This document shows, piece by piece, positions 10,703-21,200 of a stretch of 64,000 nt of DNA. The position numbers and the translations under genes were made by a program. The notes beneath the pieces are model-generated. The model was not told the origin of the DNA, did no database searches, and saw nothing but the letters and a program-made list of their open reading frames with translations. Numbering within the stretch: the first letter of the stretch is position 1; every line of letters starts with the position of its first letter. The stretch covers positions 1 to 64,000 of the forward strand of contig NZ_JACNEP010000017.1 of the NCBI RefSeq assembly GCF_014270035.1. Direction: 5' to 3'. The DNA is from Neptunicella marina. GTDB taxonomy: Bacteria; Pseudomonadota; Gammaproteobacteria; Enterobacterales; Alteromonadaceae.

Positions 10703-12299
10703 TCAAGCTGTAGAATGTAAAAGAGTACTGTTGGTAGCAACTGAAAACGCATTGTTGCCAGCCGCAAAAGTTGGTGGGATTGCTGATGTTATCGCTGATT
10801 TGCCCGCAGCACTAATGACGCAGAATGTTGTCGCCGATGTTGTTATGCCGGGATATGGTCGATTAGCCGCGCAAAATAATGCCGAGCTAGTCGCCAGTTT
10901 TGATGTACCGTTTGCCGGACACACGCTCAAAGTTCAGCTGGCCGTTTTGCCTCATCCTGACGTTAAGCAGGCCAGGATTTTTTTGATCGACCATGCCATC
11001 ATTGCTGGTGCTAAAGGTGATATATATTCTCAGGATGAGCATGGTCGCCCGTTTGCTTACGATGCGACTAAGTTTGCTCTGTTTTGCATTAGTGTTGCAA
11101 CCGCGCTAAAAAATAATGATATAGGTATGCCTGATGTACTGCACTTACACGATTGGCATACCGGCATGCTTGTCTTGCTAAGGGCTTTTGATGATCGTTT
11201 TGCTTTCCTGCGTAAAGTTAAGACCGTGTTTACGGTACATAATCTGGCGCTACAGGGAATTCGCCCTTTAAGTCATGATGATTCATCCCTCGCTGCATGG
11301 TATCCCGGGCTTTATCAACAGTTGTCTTCTGTGCAGTTATCACAAGTCACAGACCCGCGTTATGGGGGCTGCATCAATCCAATGCGAACCGGCATAGTGT
11401 TAAGCGATAAAGTACATTTGGTGTCTCCCAGCTACGCCGAGGAAGTGATACTTGCTTCGGATGCGGCTAAAGGTTTTTTTGGTGGTGAAGGATTAGAGCT
11501 GGATTTACGTGCCAAAAAAGCCAATGGTGCCTTGGTGGGAATTTTAAATGGTTGCCACTACGACAAAACAACATCACGTAAACAGACGTCTCCCGTGCCT
11601 TTGCTGCTGCAAAAAATGCAAACGGCCATTGTTAACTGGATGGGGCACCATCAGTGGGTCAGGGCAGTTGATCAGATTGCACTTATGCGTATTCAGCAAA
11701 TTCACGCCAAAAAGCTTAAAAGCTTCCCATTTTTACTCACTTCAGTGGGCCGCTTAACCGATCAAAAAGTGCTTATTCTGCGTCAAAAAGTGTCGGCAAC
11801 ACAATCCGTGCTGGAAGCGATATTGCAAACATTGCAGCAATTTGATGAAGATGCCCTGTTTGTTTTGCTAGGCAGCGGCGACGCTGATATTGCCACAGAA
11901 TTCCGCGAAATTGCTTCACGTTGCAGCAACTTTATTTTCCTGGAAGGTTATCACCCGGATTTACCCGAATATTTATACCGTTACGGTGATCTGTTTTTGA
12001 TGCCCAGCTCCTTCGAACCTTGCGGTATTAGCCAGATGCTGGCGATGAAATACGGACAGCCCTGCCTTGTACATGCAGTCGGTGGACTAAAAGATACAGT
12101 GGTTGATGGTCAATCAGGATTTTCATTCTGTGGTGATAATTTAGTTCAGCAGGCTTCGCTACTGCAAAAACGGCTGCAGGATGCCCTGAGTATTTATGGT
12201 ACCCAGGACTGGAAAATTATAAAACGCACCGCCAAAGCTCAGCACTTTAGCTGGCAGAAAAGTAGTGAACTCTATTGCAGCCAGCTGTATGACATATAG
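10695..12299 (+). CDS. glgA: Glycogen synthase (ADP-glucose type)
   Basis: GT5 glycosyltransferase that extends glycogen from ADP-glucose (534 aa, longer than the usual 475-485). The N-terminal ADP-binding motif reads KVGGIADV (KxGGL in most). Other family sequences are [44 protein letters not shown] and the C-terminal acceptor motif [17 protein letters not shown]. The middle, roughly residues 270-330, is divergent and accounts for part of the extra length. It starts inside the glgC stop region and is the last gene of the operon. I see no strong terminator after it. Confidence 0.92.
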   Translation: MTDQAVECKRVLLVATENALLPAAKVGGIADVIADLPAALMTQNVVADVVMPGYGRLAAQNNAELVASFDVPFAGHTLKVQLAVLPHPDVKQARIFLIDHAIIAGAKGDIYSQDEHGRPFAYDATKFALFCISVATALKNNDIGMPDVLHLHDWHTGMLVLLRAFDDRFAFLRKVKTVFTVHNLALQGIRPLSHDDSSLAAWYPGLYQQLSSVQLSQVTDPRYGGCINPMRTGIVLSDKVHLVSPSYAEEVILASDAAKGFFGGEGLELDLRAKKANGALVGILNGCHYDKTTSRKQTSPVPLLLQKMQTAIVNWMGHHQWVRAVDQIALMRIQQIHAKKLKSFPFLLTSVGRLTDQKVLILRQKVSATQSVLEAILQTLQQFDEDALFVLLGSGDADIATEFREIASRCSNFIFLEGYHPDLPEYLYRYGDLFLMPSSFEPCGISQMLAMKYGQPCLVHAVGGLKDTVVDGQSGFSFCGDNLVQQASLLQKRLQDALSIYGTQDWKIIKRTAKAQHFSWQKSSELYCSQLYDI

Positions 12300-12319
12300 A
12301 TGCACTGGCTTGCTGAATC

Positions 12320-12430
12320 CAGCATTTTAAATAATATTAAATGTTGGTGGTAACCATCCAAAATACAGACCCTGGTAATTCAGGTCAGGGAGTAAATTGA
12401 AAATACTGCTGCTTGCCGGATGGTTATGTT
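12320..12430 (+). promoter_or_regulatory. Structured leader between glgA and the GGDEF gene
   Basis: An imperfect hairpin lies at about 12328-12356 (CCAGCATTT pairing with AAATGTTGG, one G-T). A longer-range pair follows, TAACCATCC (12351-12359) with GGATGGTTA (12419-12427). The enclosed stretch contains CCTG(6)CAGG near 12371-12386. This could be an mRNA leader of the downstream gene or a weak terminator of the glycogen operon. It matches no riboswitch class that I recognise. Confidence 0.3.
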
Positions 12431-12511
12431 AAAGTCGCCAGACCTTGATGAAAAAATAAGCCGTTATTTTACAGTCGCTGATAAAAAGTTGCTTTATTTA
12501 CAGGTGCTTGA

Positions 12512-14431
12512 ATGTGTTTTGAAGCGAGAGCATACATTAAATATATTAGTTTAAGCACCGTCATTGTGTTTAATCTAATGTGTGCTTTTTGTGTGTCAGC
12601 TACGGATAACTGGATGACGCAGCTGACGCCTCGTTTTAATGAGTTCGCTCAACAAATAAAACAACAACCTGACACTGTCCTAAAACAACTTAAAGCCATG
12701 GATGTTTCTTCACTGACGTTGTTGCAAAAGGTTCAGTGGCAGCTGGTTTTAAGTCACACCTATTATGCGCTTACCTACCCACACGAAGCGTTACAGGAAG
12801 CTCAAACGGGCCTGACCTATGTAAATAAGGCAAAACAACCCTGGCTTTACCATCAGTTGCGTTTAGCAGAAGCCCTGGCCTACGATATTGTGGGTGACCC
12901 GGCTAAAGGTATGGAGCATTCAGAATCTGCGGTTGGCTGGGCTAAACTGCATAATGACTATGCTTTGCAACTCGATGCACTGTATACCCGTGGTGTGCTG
13001 GAAATTAGTCTGGTTGATTATTCTAACGCGTTGGTTGATTTACAAAATGCCCGGAGTCTTGCACCACAGTTGCGTTCTCATACATCTGAAGGTGAGGTCT
13101 CAAATGCATTGGCTCAGGTATACGAATATCGTCAGGAATCTGAGTTATCTATTCCCTTTTTTCAGGATGCAGTGGAGTACCACAAACGGCATAACGAGCC
13201 AATTGATTTAAGCATTGCTTTATATGGACTGGGCAGAGCCAACAAAAATGTGGGGAATCTCGATTTAGGTAAACAGCAGTTACAGCACTCTGCGGACATT
13301 TCTGCCAGTATTAATGACATTCAGGGCGTGGCATATGCCAGTAAAGAGCTGGCAGGTCTAAATATGCAGGAAGGCAATCTGGATTTGGCTGAAGAGCAGT
13401 TAAAAAAAGCATTCAATATTTTTACTCAGGCACGTAATCCTTATATGCAGTTCGATGTCACTCTGTCGTTGGCACAACTGGCATTAAAAAAATCACAACC
13501 TCAATTGGCGGAGCAATACCTGCAGCAAGCCGGAAATTATTTGTACCCTAAAACGATGCCGTTACAAAAGATATCTTTTGATGAGGAGCAGGCCAGAGTT
13601 AAAGCTGCATTGGGCGACTATAAAAGCGCGTTTGATATTCTGGAAAAAACAGTGCAGCAAAAGCAAAAAATTTACGTGGAACAAAGTACTGAACGATTGC
13701 ATCGCTTGCGTTCACAGTATGAACTGGAAATGAAAGAGCAAACCAATTTAAAAATTCAGCGGGAAAACGCATTACAAAAAATGTCGCTCATGGAAAAAGA
13801 ACATCAAAATCAATATTTAATGGTGTTGTTTGCTTTTACGTTGCTCATTTGTGTCTTACTGGCGATCATGGTTTATCGTAATCAGATAAACCGTAAACGT
13901 TTAACTGAACTGGCTAATATTGACGGACTAACAGGTCTCTTAAACCGGCGGAAAACGCTGGAAATGCTGCAACTGCAGTTTGATCTGGCCCAACGTCATC
14001 AGTTCCCGCTATGTATCGCTATTGTGGATTTGGATCATTTCAAAAAAATTAATGATGAGCTGGGGCATCCGGTTGGTGATAAAGTACTGGCTGCATTTGG
14101 ACAGCTTTGTCAGAAAACGTTCCGTCATACAGATATTGTAGGTCGAATTGGTGGCGAGGAATTCATGGTTGCATTACCCCATACCGGATTAAGTGACGCC
14201 GAAGGCTTGCTATGCACTTTGCGTGAGCGGGCGATGCAGATTGGTGAAATGATTGATGTCGGTGAACGTACCATTTCCATATCCATCGGTTTGTGTTTAC
14301 TTGATGGCCATAAAACAGTGCAATCTCTGATGGCGCAGGCCGATGATGCTCTATACAGTGCTAAGCAAGCAGGTAGAAATCGTATTGAAATTTTCTCGGC
14401 GGCAAATCAACGTCAGGCATTCTCATCTTAA
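12512..14431 (+). CDS. TPR-containing membrane diguanylate cyclase (GGDEF)
   Basis: Predicted c-di-GMP synthase of 639 aa. An N-terminal signal/anchor (residues about 10-30) is followed by a helical TPR region (about 60-380), a coiled coil, one transmembrane helix (LMVLFAFTLLICVLLAIMVY, about 433-452) and a GGDEF domain. The active-site loop is GGEEF (about 547-551), preceded by RHTD at the usual distance, so the product-inhibition I-site RxxD appears intact. The architecture implies a periplasmic TPR sensor controlling cytoplasmic cyclase output. AGGTG precedes ATG 12512. polB begins 15 bases after its stop and in the same reading frame. Confidence 0.88.
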   Translation: MCFEARAYIKYISLSTVIVFNLMCAFCVSATDNWMTQLTPRFNEFAQQIKQQPDTVLKQLKAMDVSSLTLLQKVQWQLVLSHTYYALTYPHEALQEAQTGLTYVNKAKQPWLYHQLRLAEALAYDIVGDPAKGMEHSESAVGWAKLHNDYALQLDALYTRGVLEISLVDYSNALVDLQNARSLAPQLRSHTSEGEVSNALAQVYEYRQESELSIPFFQDAVEYHKRHNEPIDLSIALYGLGRANKNVGNLDLGKQQLQHSADISASINDIQGVAYASKELAGLNMQEGNLDLAEEQLKKAFNIFTQARNPYMQFDVTLSLAQLALKKSQPQLAEQYLQQAGNYLYPKTMPLQKISFDEEQARVKAALGDYKSAFDILEKTVQQKQKIYVEQSTERLHRLRSQYELEMKEQTNLKIQRENALQKMSLMEKEHQNQYLMVLFAFTLLICVLLAIMVYRNQINRKRLTELANIDGLTGLLNRRKTLEMLQLQFDLAQRHQFPLCIAIVDLDHFKKINDELGHPVGDKVLAAFGQLCQKTFRHTDIVGRIGGEEFMVALPHTGLSDAEGLLCTLRERAMQIGEMIDVGERTISISIGLCLLDGHKTVQSLMAQADDALYSAKQAGRNRIEIFSAANQRQAFSS

Positions 14432-14446
14432 AAACCGGTTGTTGCA

Positions 14447-16801
14447 TTGAATATCGTCGAACGCGGGTTTATTTTGACCCGTCAGCAAATTGAAAAGCAT
14501 GGTCAGACATTTCTGGAATTTTGGTTAAGCACCGATAGCGGCCCGGTTAAGGTGCAAACGCCTGTACAGGAGTTTGTGTTTTTTGTAGCTCAGGTCGAGC
14601 TTGCTCGCCTTACTCTGTTGTTCAACACACATCAGCTGGTTTTCAGAAGTCAGCAATTAAATATGACCGACTTCCAGCATCGCACTATGGCAGCGGTTTA
14701 TCTGCCTTCTCAACATCAGTTGCAAAACGCTAAACGGTTGTGTGCCGATAATAGAATCCGATTATATGAGGATGATATACGGCTGGCGGATCGTTACCTG
14801 ATGGAGCGATTTATATACGGCAATGCCTTGTTTACCGGGGTACACAAAGAACATCCCTCTTACCGTGAAGTCACTCAGGCTAAACTGCAAACGACAGATT
14901 ACCAACCTGTATTAGCTGTTTTGTCGATTGATTTGGAATGCAGTGCTAACGGGGAGTTATTCAGTATTGGTATGGCCTCTGAGACCGTAAGTTGTGTACT
15001 GATGATTGGTGAGCCGCAGGCTGGGCCTGACTGGATTGAATGGCTGCCTGATGAAAGAACACTACTTCTGCGATTTGCAGACAAAGTCAATCAGCTGGAT
15101 CCAGACATTCTGGTCGGCTGGAATGTTGTAAATTTCGATTGTAAATTGTTGCTTGAGCGGGCAAAAATGCACGCGATAAAGCTCAATATAGGAAGAGATG
15201 GCAGTGCCGCCTGGTGGAAAACATCACGTGCTGAAAATGACCAGGGTTTTATTGGTATTGCTGGCAGGGTCGTGGTTGATGGCATTGATGCTCTTAAAAC
15301 TGCAACCTACCAGTTTGATAGCTTTAGTCTTGAGTTTGTTGCCCGGACTTTGTTGGGTAAAGGAAAAAGCACTGACGATGTTGATAACCGCTTAGCCCGG
15401 ATTGAACATGATTTTATACATAATAAAATCAAGCTGGCTGAATATAACCTGCAGGATTGTTTGTTGGTACTGGAGATTCTGGCGCACACCAATATTATCG
15501 ATTTTCTGCAATTGCGCAGCCAGTTAACCGGACTGGAACTTGATCGCATGGGCGGCTCTGTCGCCGCGTTTACCAACGTTTATTTACCCAAATTACATCG
15601 GGCAGGATTTATTTCTCCCAATCGACCTGCGGGTGGAGGCTTAGCCAGTCCCGGGGGCTATGTGATGAATTCCAGCCCCGGGCTTTATCAGCATGTTCTG
15701 GTACTTGATTTTAAGAGTTTGTACCCGTCTATTATCCGCACTTTTAAGATCGATCCACTTGGATTAGTGCAAGGTTTAGCCAGCCCTGAGAATGCAATCC
15801 CAGGTTTTAAAGGCGCCAGTTTTGATCGCAAACAACATTTTTTGCCGGATATTATCACGTCGCTGTGGCGGCAACGGGATGAAGCAAAACGTCAGCAGGA
15901 TGCCGCCCGCTCACAGGCGATTAAAATTCTGATGAATTCATTTTATGGTGTGCTGGGGTCTGGGGGATGCCGTTTTTACGATACTCGTCTGGCGAGTTCA
16001 ATTACCATGCGAGGGCATGAAATTATGCAAACAACCGCCAGTTGGATCCGGGAGCAGGGCTATGATGTGATCTATGGTGATACTGATTCGACCTTTGTCT
16101 GGCTAAAGAATGCCGGATCTACTGAGCAGGCCAACAGGATCGGCCAACATTTACAGCAACATATTAACCAGCAATGGCAACAAAAACTGGCTGATGAGTA
16201 TAACCTCGACTGCCATCTGGAAATCGAGTTTGAAACGCATTTTAAACATTTTTTAATGCCGACTATTCGTGGTGCAGAAACCGGCAGTAAAAAACGTTAC
16301 GCAGGTATCAAAACCTCTGAAAAAGGCGATAAACTGGTCTTTAAGGGGCTGGAAACCGTGCGTTCGGACTGGACTGCGCTGGCCAAGGAATTTCAAACAA
16401 AACTGTATCAAATGGTGTTTGATGGTGAACCCGTCAACGACTATATTCGCTCGGTGGTTGAAGGCACACGGCAAGGGCGGTTTGATCACATGCTGGTTTA
16501 TAAAAAACGCTTGCGGCAGCGATTACACAAATACACTAAAAATGTTCCTCCACATGTCAAAGCTGCGCGTATGGCTGACCATAATAATCAGCAGCAAGGT
16601 AAAGCATTAAAGTATCAGAACAAAGGTTGGGTCAGTTATGTGTTAACTATTAACGGCCCGGAAGCGATTGAACATCAAAGTAGCCAGTTGGATTACGAAC
16701 ATTATATTGATCGTCAGATCAAACCCGTTGCAGAGGGGATACTGCCTTTTATCGGTTTAACCTTTGAGCAACTGGTAAGTAATCAGCTGGATCTGTTTTA
16801 A
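14447..16801 (+). CDS. polB: DNA polymerase II (family B)
   Basis: Family B repair polymerase with 3'-5' exonuclease, 784 aa, colinear with E. coli PolB (783 aa). Motifs are GFILTR at the N-terminus, Exo I in VLSIDLECSANGELFSIGM, Exo II in GWNVVNFDCKLL, Pol A VLDFKSLYPSIIRTF, Pol B KILMNSFYGVLGS, Pol C YGDTDSTFVWL and KKRYAG. The C-terminus, GILPFIGLTFEQL then QLDLF, resembles the beta-clamp-binding tail. The frame is bounded upstream by the TAA of the GGDEF gene and the first ATG lies far inside the domain, so TTG 14447 is the likely start. No clear Shine-Dalgarno or LexA box was seen. The stop overlaps the stop of the convergent phosphatase gene. Confidence 0.95.
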   Translation: MNIVERGFILTRQQIEKHGQTFLEFWLSTDSGPVKVQTPVQEFVFFVAQVELARLTLLFNTHQLVFRSQQLNMTDFQHRTMAAVYLPSQHQLQNAKRLCADNRIRLYEDDIRLADRYLMERFIYGNALFTGVHKEHPSYREVTQAKLQTTDYQPVLAVLSIDLECSANGELFSIGMASETVSCVLMIGEPQAGPDWIEWLPDERTLLLRFADKVNQLDPDILVGWNVVNFDCKLLLERAKMHAIKLNIGRDGSAAWWKTSRAENDQGFIGIAGRVVVDGIDALKTATYQFDSFSLEFVARTLLGKGKSTDDVDNRLARIEHDFIHNKIKLAEYNLQDCLLVLEILAHTNIIDFLQLRSQLTGLELDRMGGSVAAFTNVYLPKLHRAGFISPNRPAGGGLASPGGYVMNSSPGLYQHVLVLDFKSLYPSIIRTFKIDPLGLVQGLASPENAIPGFKGASFDRKQHFLPDIITSLWRQRDEAKRQQDAARSQAIKILMNSFYGVLGSGGCRFYDTRLASSITMRGHEIMQTTASWIREQGYDVIYGDTDSTFVWLKNAGSTEQANRIGQHLQQHINQQWQQKLADEYNLDCHLEIEFETHFKHFLMPTIRGAETGSKKRYAGIKTSEKGDKLVFKGLETVRSDWTALAKEFQTKLYQMVFDGEPVNDYIRSVVEGTRQGRFDHMLVYKKRLRQRLHKYTKNVPPHVKAARMADHNNQQQGKALKYQNKGWVSYVLTINGPEAIEHQSSQLDYEHYIDRQIKPVAEGILPFIGLTFEQLVSNQLDLF

Positions 16802-18255
16802 CGCAAACTAAACTCAATATCGTTTTTAAAATCAGCTTTGGGGCGTTGTTGACTATCGCGTTGTCGCACGCGCCATGCCTGCACCGACATTTTTACATGA
16901 TCTTGCTGTTTCCAGAACGCAATGGTCATGAAGTGTTCACGTGTTCGTTTATTTAAATAAGATAAAAAGGGTTTTGGGCGTTCCGTTGATACAGCAGCAA
17001 TATAGTTCACTTTATTGCGGCTAACCCCTGCAATGGGGGGAGCGGGAAAATACACGGGTTTTTTTACTGCGACATCGGTGGCGATACTGTTAAGTCCGGT
17101 CAGGTTTGACATCGGCGATGACACCACTTCTATCAAACGTGTTTGTGTTGCCAGTTGCACTTCTGCAATACGGCCATAATGTACATCACCAGAAAGTAAG
17201 ACTATATCATGTCCACATTGCGCAATTGCCTGAATTAATTGCTGATATTGCTTCTGAAAACTGAGTAAATTTCGTTCCTGAGAGTTATGCATATTGAGTA
17301 ATATTTGCGGCAGAACCAGTATTCCCGGTGAGTTGAGCTGCTGCAACCAATCAAGTAACTGGCGAAACGTTTTTTGGTCAGTGAACTGAGTCTGGCTGCG
17401 ATAGGAACGGGCATCCAGCACACAAAAGCTTAAATCCTGTCCAAGACTGAACGTTGAAATAGGTGATACACATTGTACGCGTTCGACACCATCTTTAGCG
17501 GTGGATAACCATGCCCGTTTTACTTTTGGGACTTTTAGCGGCCACAGGGTAGGAATATTACTATCTGTGAAAGGATAATCATTCCAGTACTCGTGATCAT
17601 CTGCCAGGAACCAGTTTGCCCCACGGTTTAATACGCTACCTAATGCCTGCCAGTGCTTAGCATAATCGTCGGCAACACGTTGTCGAACTTCAGATGGCAC
17701 CAACGAGAGTGTATCTATGCCAATATCCAGATACACCTGATCGCCAACCAGAAATTTAATGTCGGGTTTATGGTGAGCCGGAGCCTGTGTATAAAGGCTT
17801 TTGTAAGCCATTGCGGTCGAGCCCTGATCAAGGTGCTCGTAAAAACAACTGCCCAGCATGGCACAAAATGCCTGCTCTTTATGGCGGGGTAACGCGGTTG
17901 GTAGTGTTTTAAACTCTCCAGAACGCAGTTTTTGCCAACCGACTACACCGTACATGGGGCGATTTACATAATGTTGGAATTCTACCTGATATTCCTTATC
18001 AGGCTGCAATCCATCGATTTCACATAAATAAAAAAAACGTTTATGGATTTGTTTAAACGGGTATTGCCAGTCATTCATGTTGATATCGTACTGACGTATT
18101 TCCTGTGTCTGATGTTTTAGCAATACGCGTGCGATGTCGGGTTTATTTAAATCATCAAATAAACTACCAACCCAGACCTGAGCCGTTGTTGCACTTACCT
18201 TATGGATAACCAGCTGCCATTTACTGGTATTGGTATTCAAATTAAGTTGACTCAT
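16798..18255 (-). CDS. PhoD-like phosphatase/phosphodiesterase (metallophosphatase)
   Basis: Product of 485 aa with metal-ligand motifs of the PhoD family: AMLGSCFYEH, FLVGDQVYLD, WFLADDHEYWNDYPF, CVLDARSYR and VLLSGDVHYGRI. An N-terminal fibronectin-like domain (TAAQVWVGSL region) precedes the catalytic part. No signal peptide is seen, unlike classical secreted PhoD. An upstream in-frame extension exists, but AAAAGGAG lies just before ATG 18255, which avoids overlap with the CHAT gene. It is the last gene of the sigma-factor operon, 25 bases after the CHAT gene, and converges on polB with overlapping stop codons. The substrate is unknown. Confidence 0.82.
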   Translation of the reverse strand: MSQLNLNTNTSKWQLVIHKVSATTAQVWVGSLFDDLNKPDIARVLLKHQTQEIRQYDINMNDWQYPFKQIHKRFFYLCEIDGLQPDKEYQVEFQHYVNRPMYGVVGWQKLRSGEFKTLPTALPRHKEQAFCAMLGSCFYEHLDQGSTAMAYKSLYTQAPAHHKPDIKFLVGDQVYLDIGIDTLSLVPSEVRQRVADDYAKHWQALGSVLNRGANWFLADDHEYWNDYPFTDSNIPTLWPLKVPKVKRAWLSTAKDGVERVQCVSPISTFSLGQDLSFCVLDARSYRSQTQFTDQKTFRQLLDWLQQLNSPGILVLPQILLNMHNSQERNLLSFQKQYQQLIQAIAQCGHDIVLLSGDVHYGRIAEVQLATQTRLIEVVSSPMSNLTGLNSIATDVAVKKPVYFPAPPIAGVSRNKVNYIAAVSTERPKPFLSYLNKRTREHFMTIAFWKQQDHVKMSVQAWRVRQRDSQQRPKADFKNDIEFSLR

Positions 18256-18280
18256 TTTTAAACTCCTTTTACTTGGTGTA

Positions 18281-21200
18281 TTACAAGCTAATGGATTCAA
18301 ATTGCTGATTGGCAGAAATGAAGACAAAACCTGCCCAGTATCTGGGGTTTTTATATCTGCCAGAGTGCAACATTTCACGCTGAGCGGTTTGCAATGCAAT
18401 CGACGGGTTAAAATTATTAACAGGCAAAGCACGATAAAAATGTTGCATAAAAATGGCAGTTGCGCGGTCCGGAACTTTCCATAAAGTTGCCATTACTGAC
18501 CCCGCTCCCTGCCCTAAAAATACCCGTGCCAGACTATTTAACCCTTCACTTTGCCGGGCTTGACCCAAATTGGTGTCGCAGCCACTTATGACAATCAGTT
18601 GATTGGCGAAATACTGGTTGTAAAGTTGTGATAAGGGGACAAAACCGTTAGCTGAGGACGATGTATCCGGGCTGGTCACCAACCCTGTGGTTTCAGGTGT
18701 TTGCGGATCGTAATAACCATGGGTCGCGATGTGAAATAATGCGGCATAGCGCATGGGGTGGGAGAGTAATTGTTCGCGGGTGGCGCTGTCACCCGTTGCA
18801 GAAATGACGGAATATTCTTTAAATTGCTGCTGGATATTGTCTGCTTCAGTTTTACTGGCAGGTAAAGCCGGGAAGCTGTTTGGCATCGCAGAATCCCTGC
18901 CGTTATGTGAGGTATTTGGAGCTGCAAAAATTGCGATGCCGGACGTAGAATCTGATGGGGATGATATATCACTTAAATAGCTATTCAGTGAATAACTGTA
19001 AATAATGGGCACACGTTGAGTGAGTGTGGCATTGCGGCCGGTTGTCTCACTTTGGCGTAATGCTGCAAACGAAATCTGTCTTAGTATGCCATCCGGCACA
19101 ATAATGAGTTGCTGCAAATTCTGATTTGCAAGCAACGCCGGCGGCAATAAATCATTGGCGCTGAATTCATCGAGTAACTGTAATCCCAATTCTGCTTGTT
19201 GATTGTGTTCGTATTGGTGCAGGCGATGATTGATATCATCTCTTAAGGCATACATCTTCCAGCTCTGCTGAGAAATAACAAATACCACATAAGTCCGGTT
19301 GATTTTTACATAACGCAGTGCGATGTCGCCTTCAGGTATTTTCTGTTGAATTTCATTTAAGGGTAATACCGGCAGATCAGGTATCTGCTGTTCGCTATTG
19401 CGGTTTAAACTCAGGTAGCGTTCTTTAAGGTTATCCAGCTTACGGCGTATGGACTCATGATTGGCTGGATTGCCAATAAGTTGCACCTCAAGTGCAAGCT
19501 TCTCCAGTAATAAATCACTAATTTCCTGCGAATCCGGAGCCTCCCGGGAACCCTTTTCAACGAAATAACTGCGTTGCCTGCGCCATACCGATGCCTGATA
19601 TTGTTCTGCTACCTGATATATTTTTTGTAATCTTTGTGATTGATTACAGGTGAGAACGAATGTCATGTAGCTATCAATTAATTCATGAGCTTTGTCCATC
19701 CAGAACGGGCTTTGGTAGTTGGAGTTCAGTTGTCTGACTGTATGCTGGAGCTCATTAAATCCTTGTTCAAAGGCATGGGTTAATTGCTGTTCAATAGTGA
19801 CACGCTCTGCGTGTGACACTGATTTTAGCTGATGTTGTAAAACTTTAATTTCCAGTGTTTTTAGATAGATAAAATTGTTCTTGTCAGGAGTGACCTGTCT
19901 GGCAGCTATGTTTAGGCAATCACGTGCGTTATCCATCTGGCCGAGACGAATAAATGCATCGGCCAGTGTTAATGAAAACTGGGTGCTGTTGTAGGGCTGA
20001 TTTAAAGCCTGTCGCTCCTGCATTGCACGTGAAATATAATGTTCTGCTGTTTGTCTGTGCCCTTGTTTGATTGATGTCAGAGCCGATACTGCCAGTATTA
20101 CCGGTAACAGTTCTTTTTCCTGGGCGCGGCTAATTCCTTCAGCTCTTTCTAACCATTGCATGGCATCTGCCCACTGTTGTTCAGCGATTGAGGTATATGC
20201 CAGTTCAAGCAATGTTCGTGGGTGTTCAGCAATCCCAAGTGATAATTTCAGGTACCTTTTAGCCGTCACCCGGTCACCAAAATAATTATATATTTGCGCC
20301 AGATTCCGTGCATGGATCGAGTGAGCTATTGGATTATATTCTTTGCTGGTAAATTGCAGTGATTCACGAATGGATTGTTGAGCCAGTGTCAGTTTACCCT
20401 GCCATAAATTCAGCATACCTAAATTATTTAGGTATTCACTTATTGCATCTGACTCGTGCAAACGCCGCTTCACCAGAATTGCATTTTCCAACATAAAAGC
20501 GGCTTCTGAATATTCTTTATTTTGTGCATAGGTTGTTGCCAGTGCATTGTAAAATTCAGGTAATAAATCGGGAATTGGGTGCACGCGCAGTATTTGAGAT
20601 ACTTGATTTAAGTGGGTGATCCCGTTTTGTTTAAGCACAATATCACCGGTGTTGCTACCCTGAAGATAATGCGCAAATCCGCTGAATAAATGGGTATAGG
20701 CCTGAGCCTGTGCAAAGTGATTATACAAATCACTTTCTGCTTTGGTGTTTTCCAGATTGTGCACATAGGTGTTGAGATCATCAAAACGATACAGAGCAAA
20801 TAAATTATTAATAGTTAAAACAATGCCTGAACTGCAGGCAGGCTCAGTGGTGGCTAAATGCTGCATATCATTTGCGGTTGAAAGGCTGAGTTCAAATTGA
20901 CCTGTCTTAATTTGCATGGTGGCCAGTTTGCTCAATAGCTGGCAATTTAATATTGAAGCCAGCAGAGGCTTATTTGATGAAATATACTGTTGCAGACGAT
21001 TAGTTAGTGTTGATTTATCTGCCCGCGACCAGCTGCTGGATAGTTCAGTCAGCCATTGCCATAAAGCATTATCTGGTAAGTTTTGATTGTAATTAGTTAA
21101 CTTAAAATCTTGTGGATTTAAAGGGGAAAACGCGTAAGCCTGTATTTTTAGCTGGTAACTATGTTGATTGACCTGCGACTCAGGTAGCTCAAAAAACTCA

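Noticed and set aside
18256-18432. N-terminal extension of the PhoD-like protein into the CHAT gene
   Set aside because: AAAAGGAG directly before ATG 18255 and the lack of homology of the extension support the shorter start.
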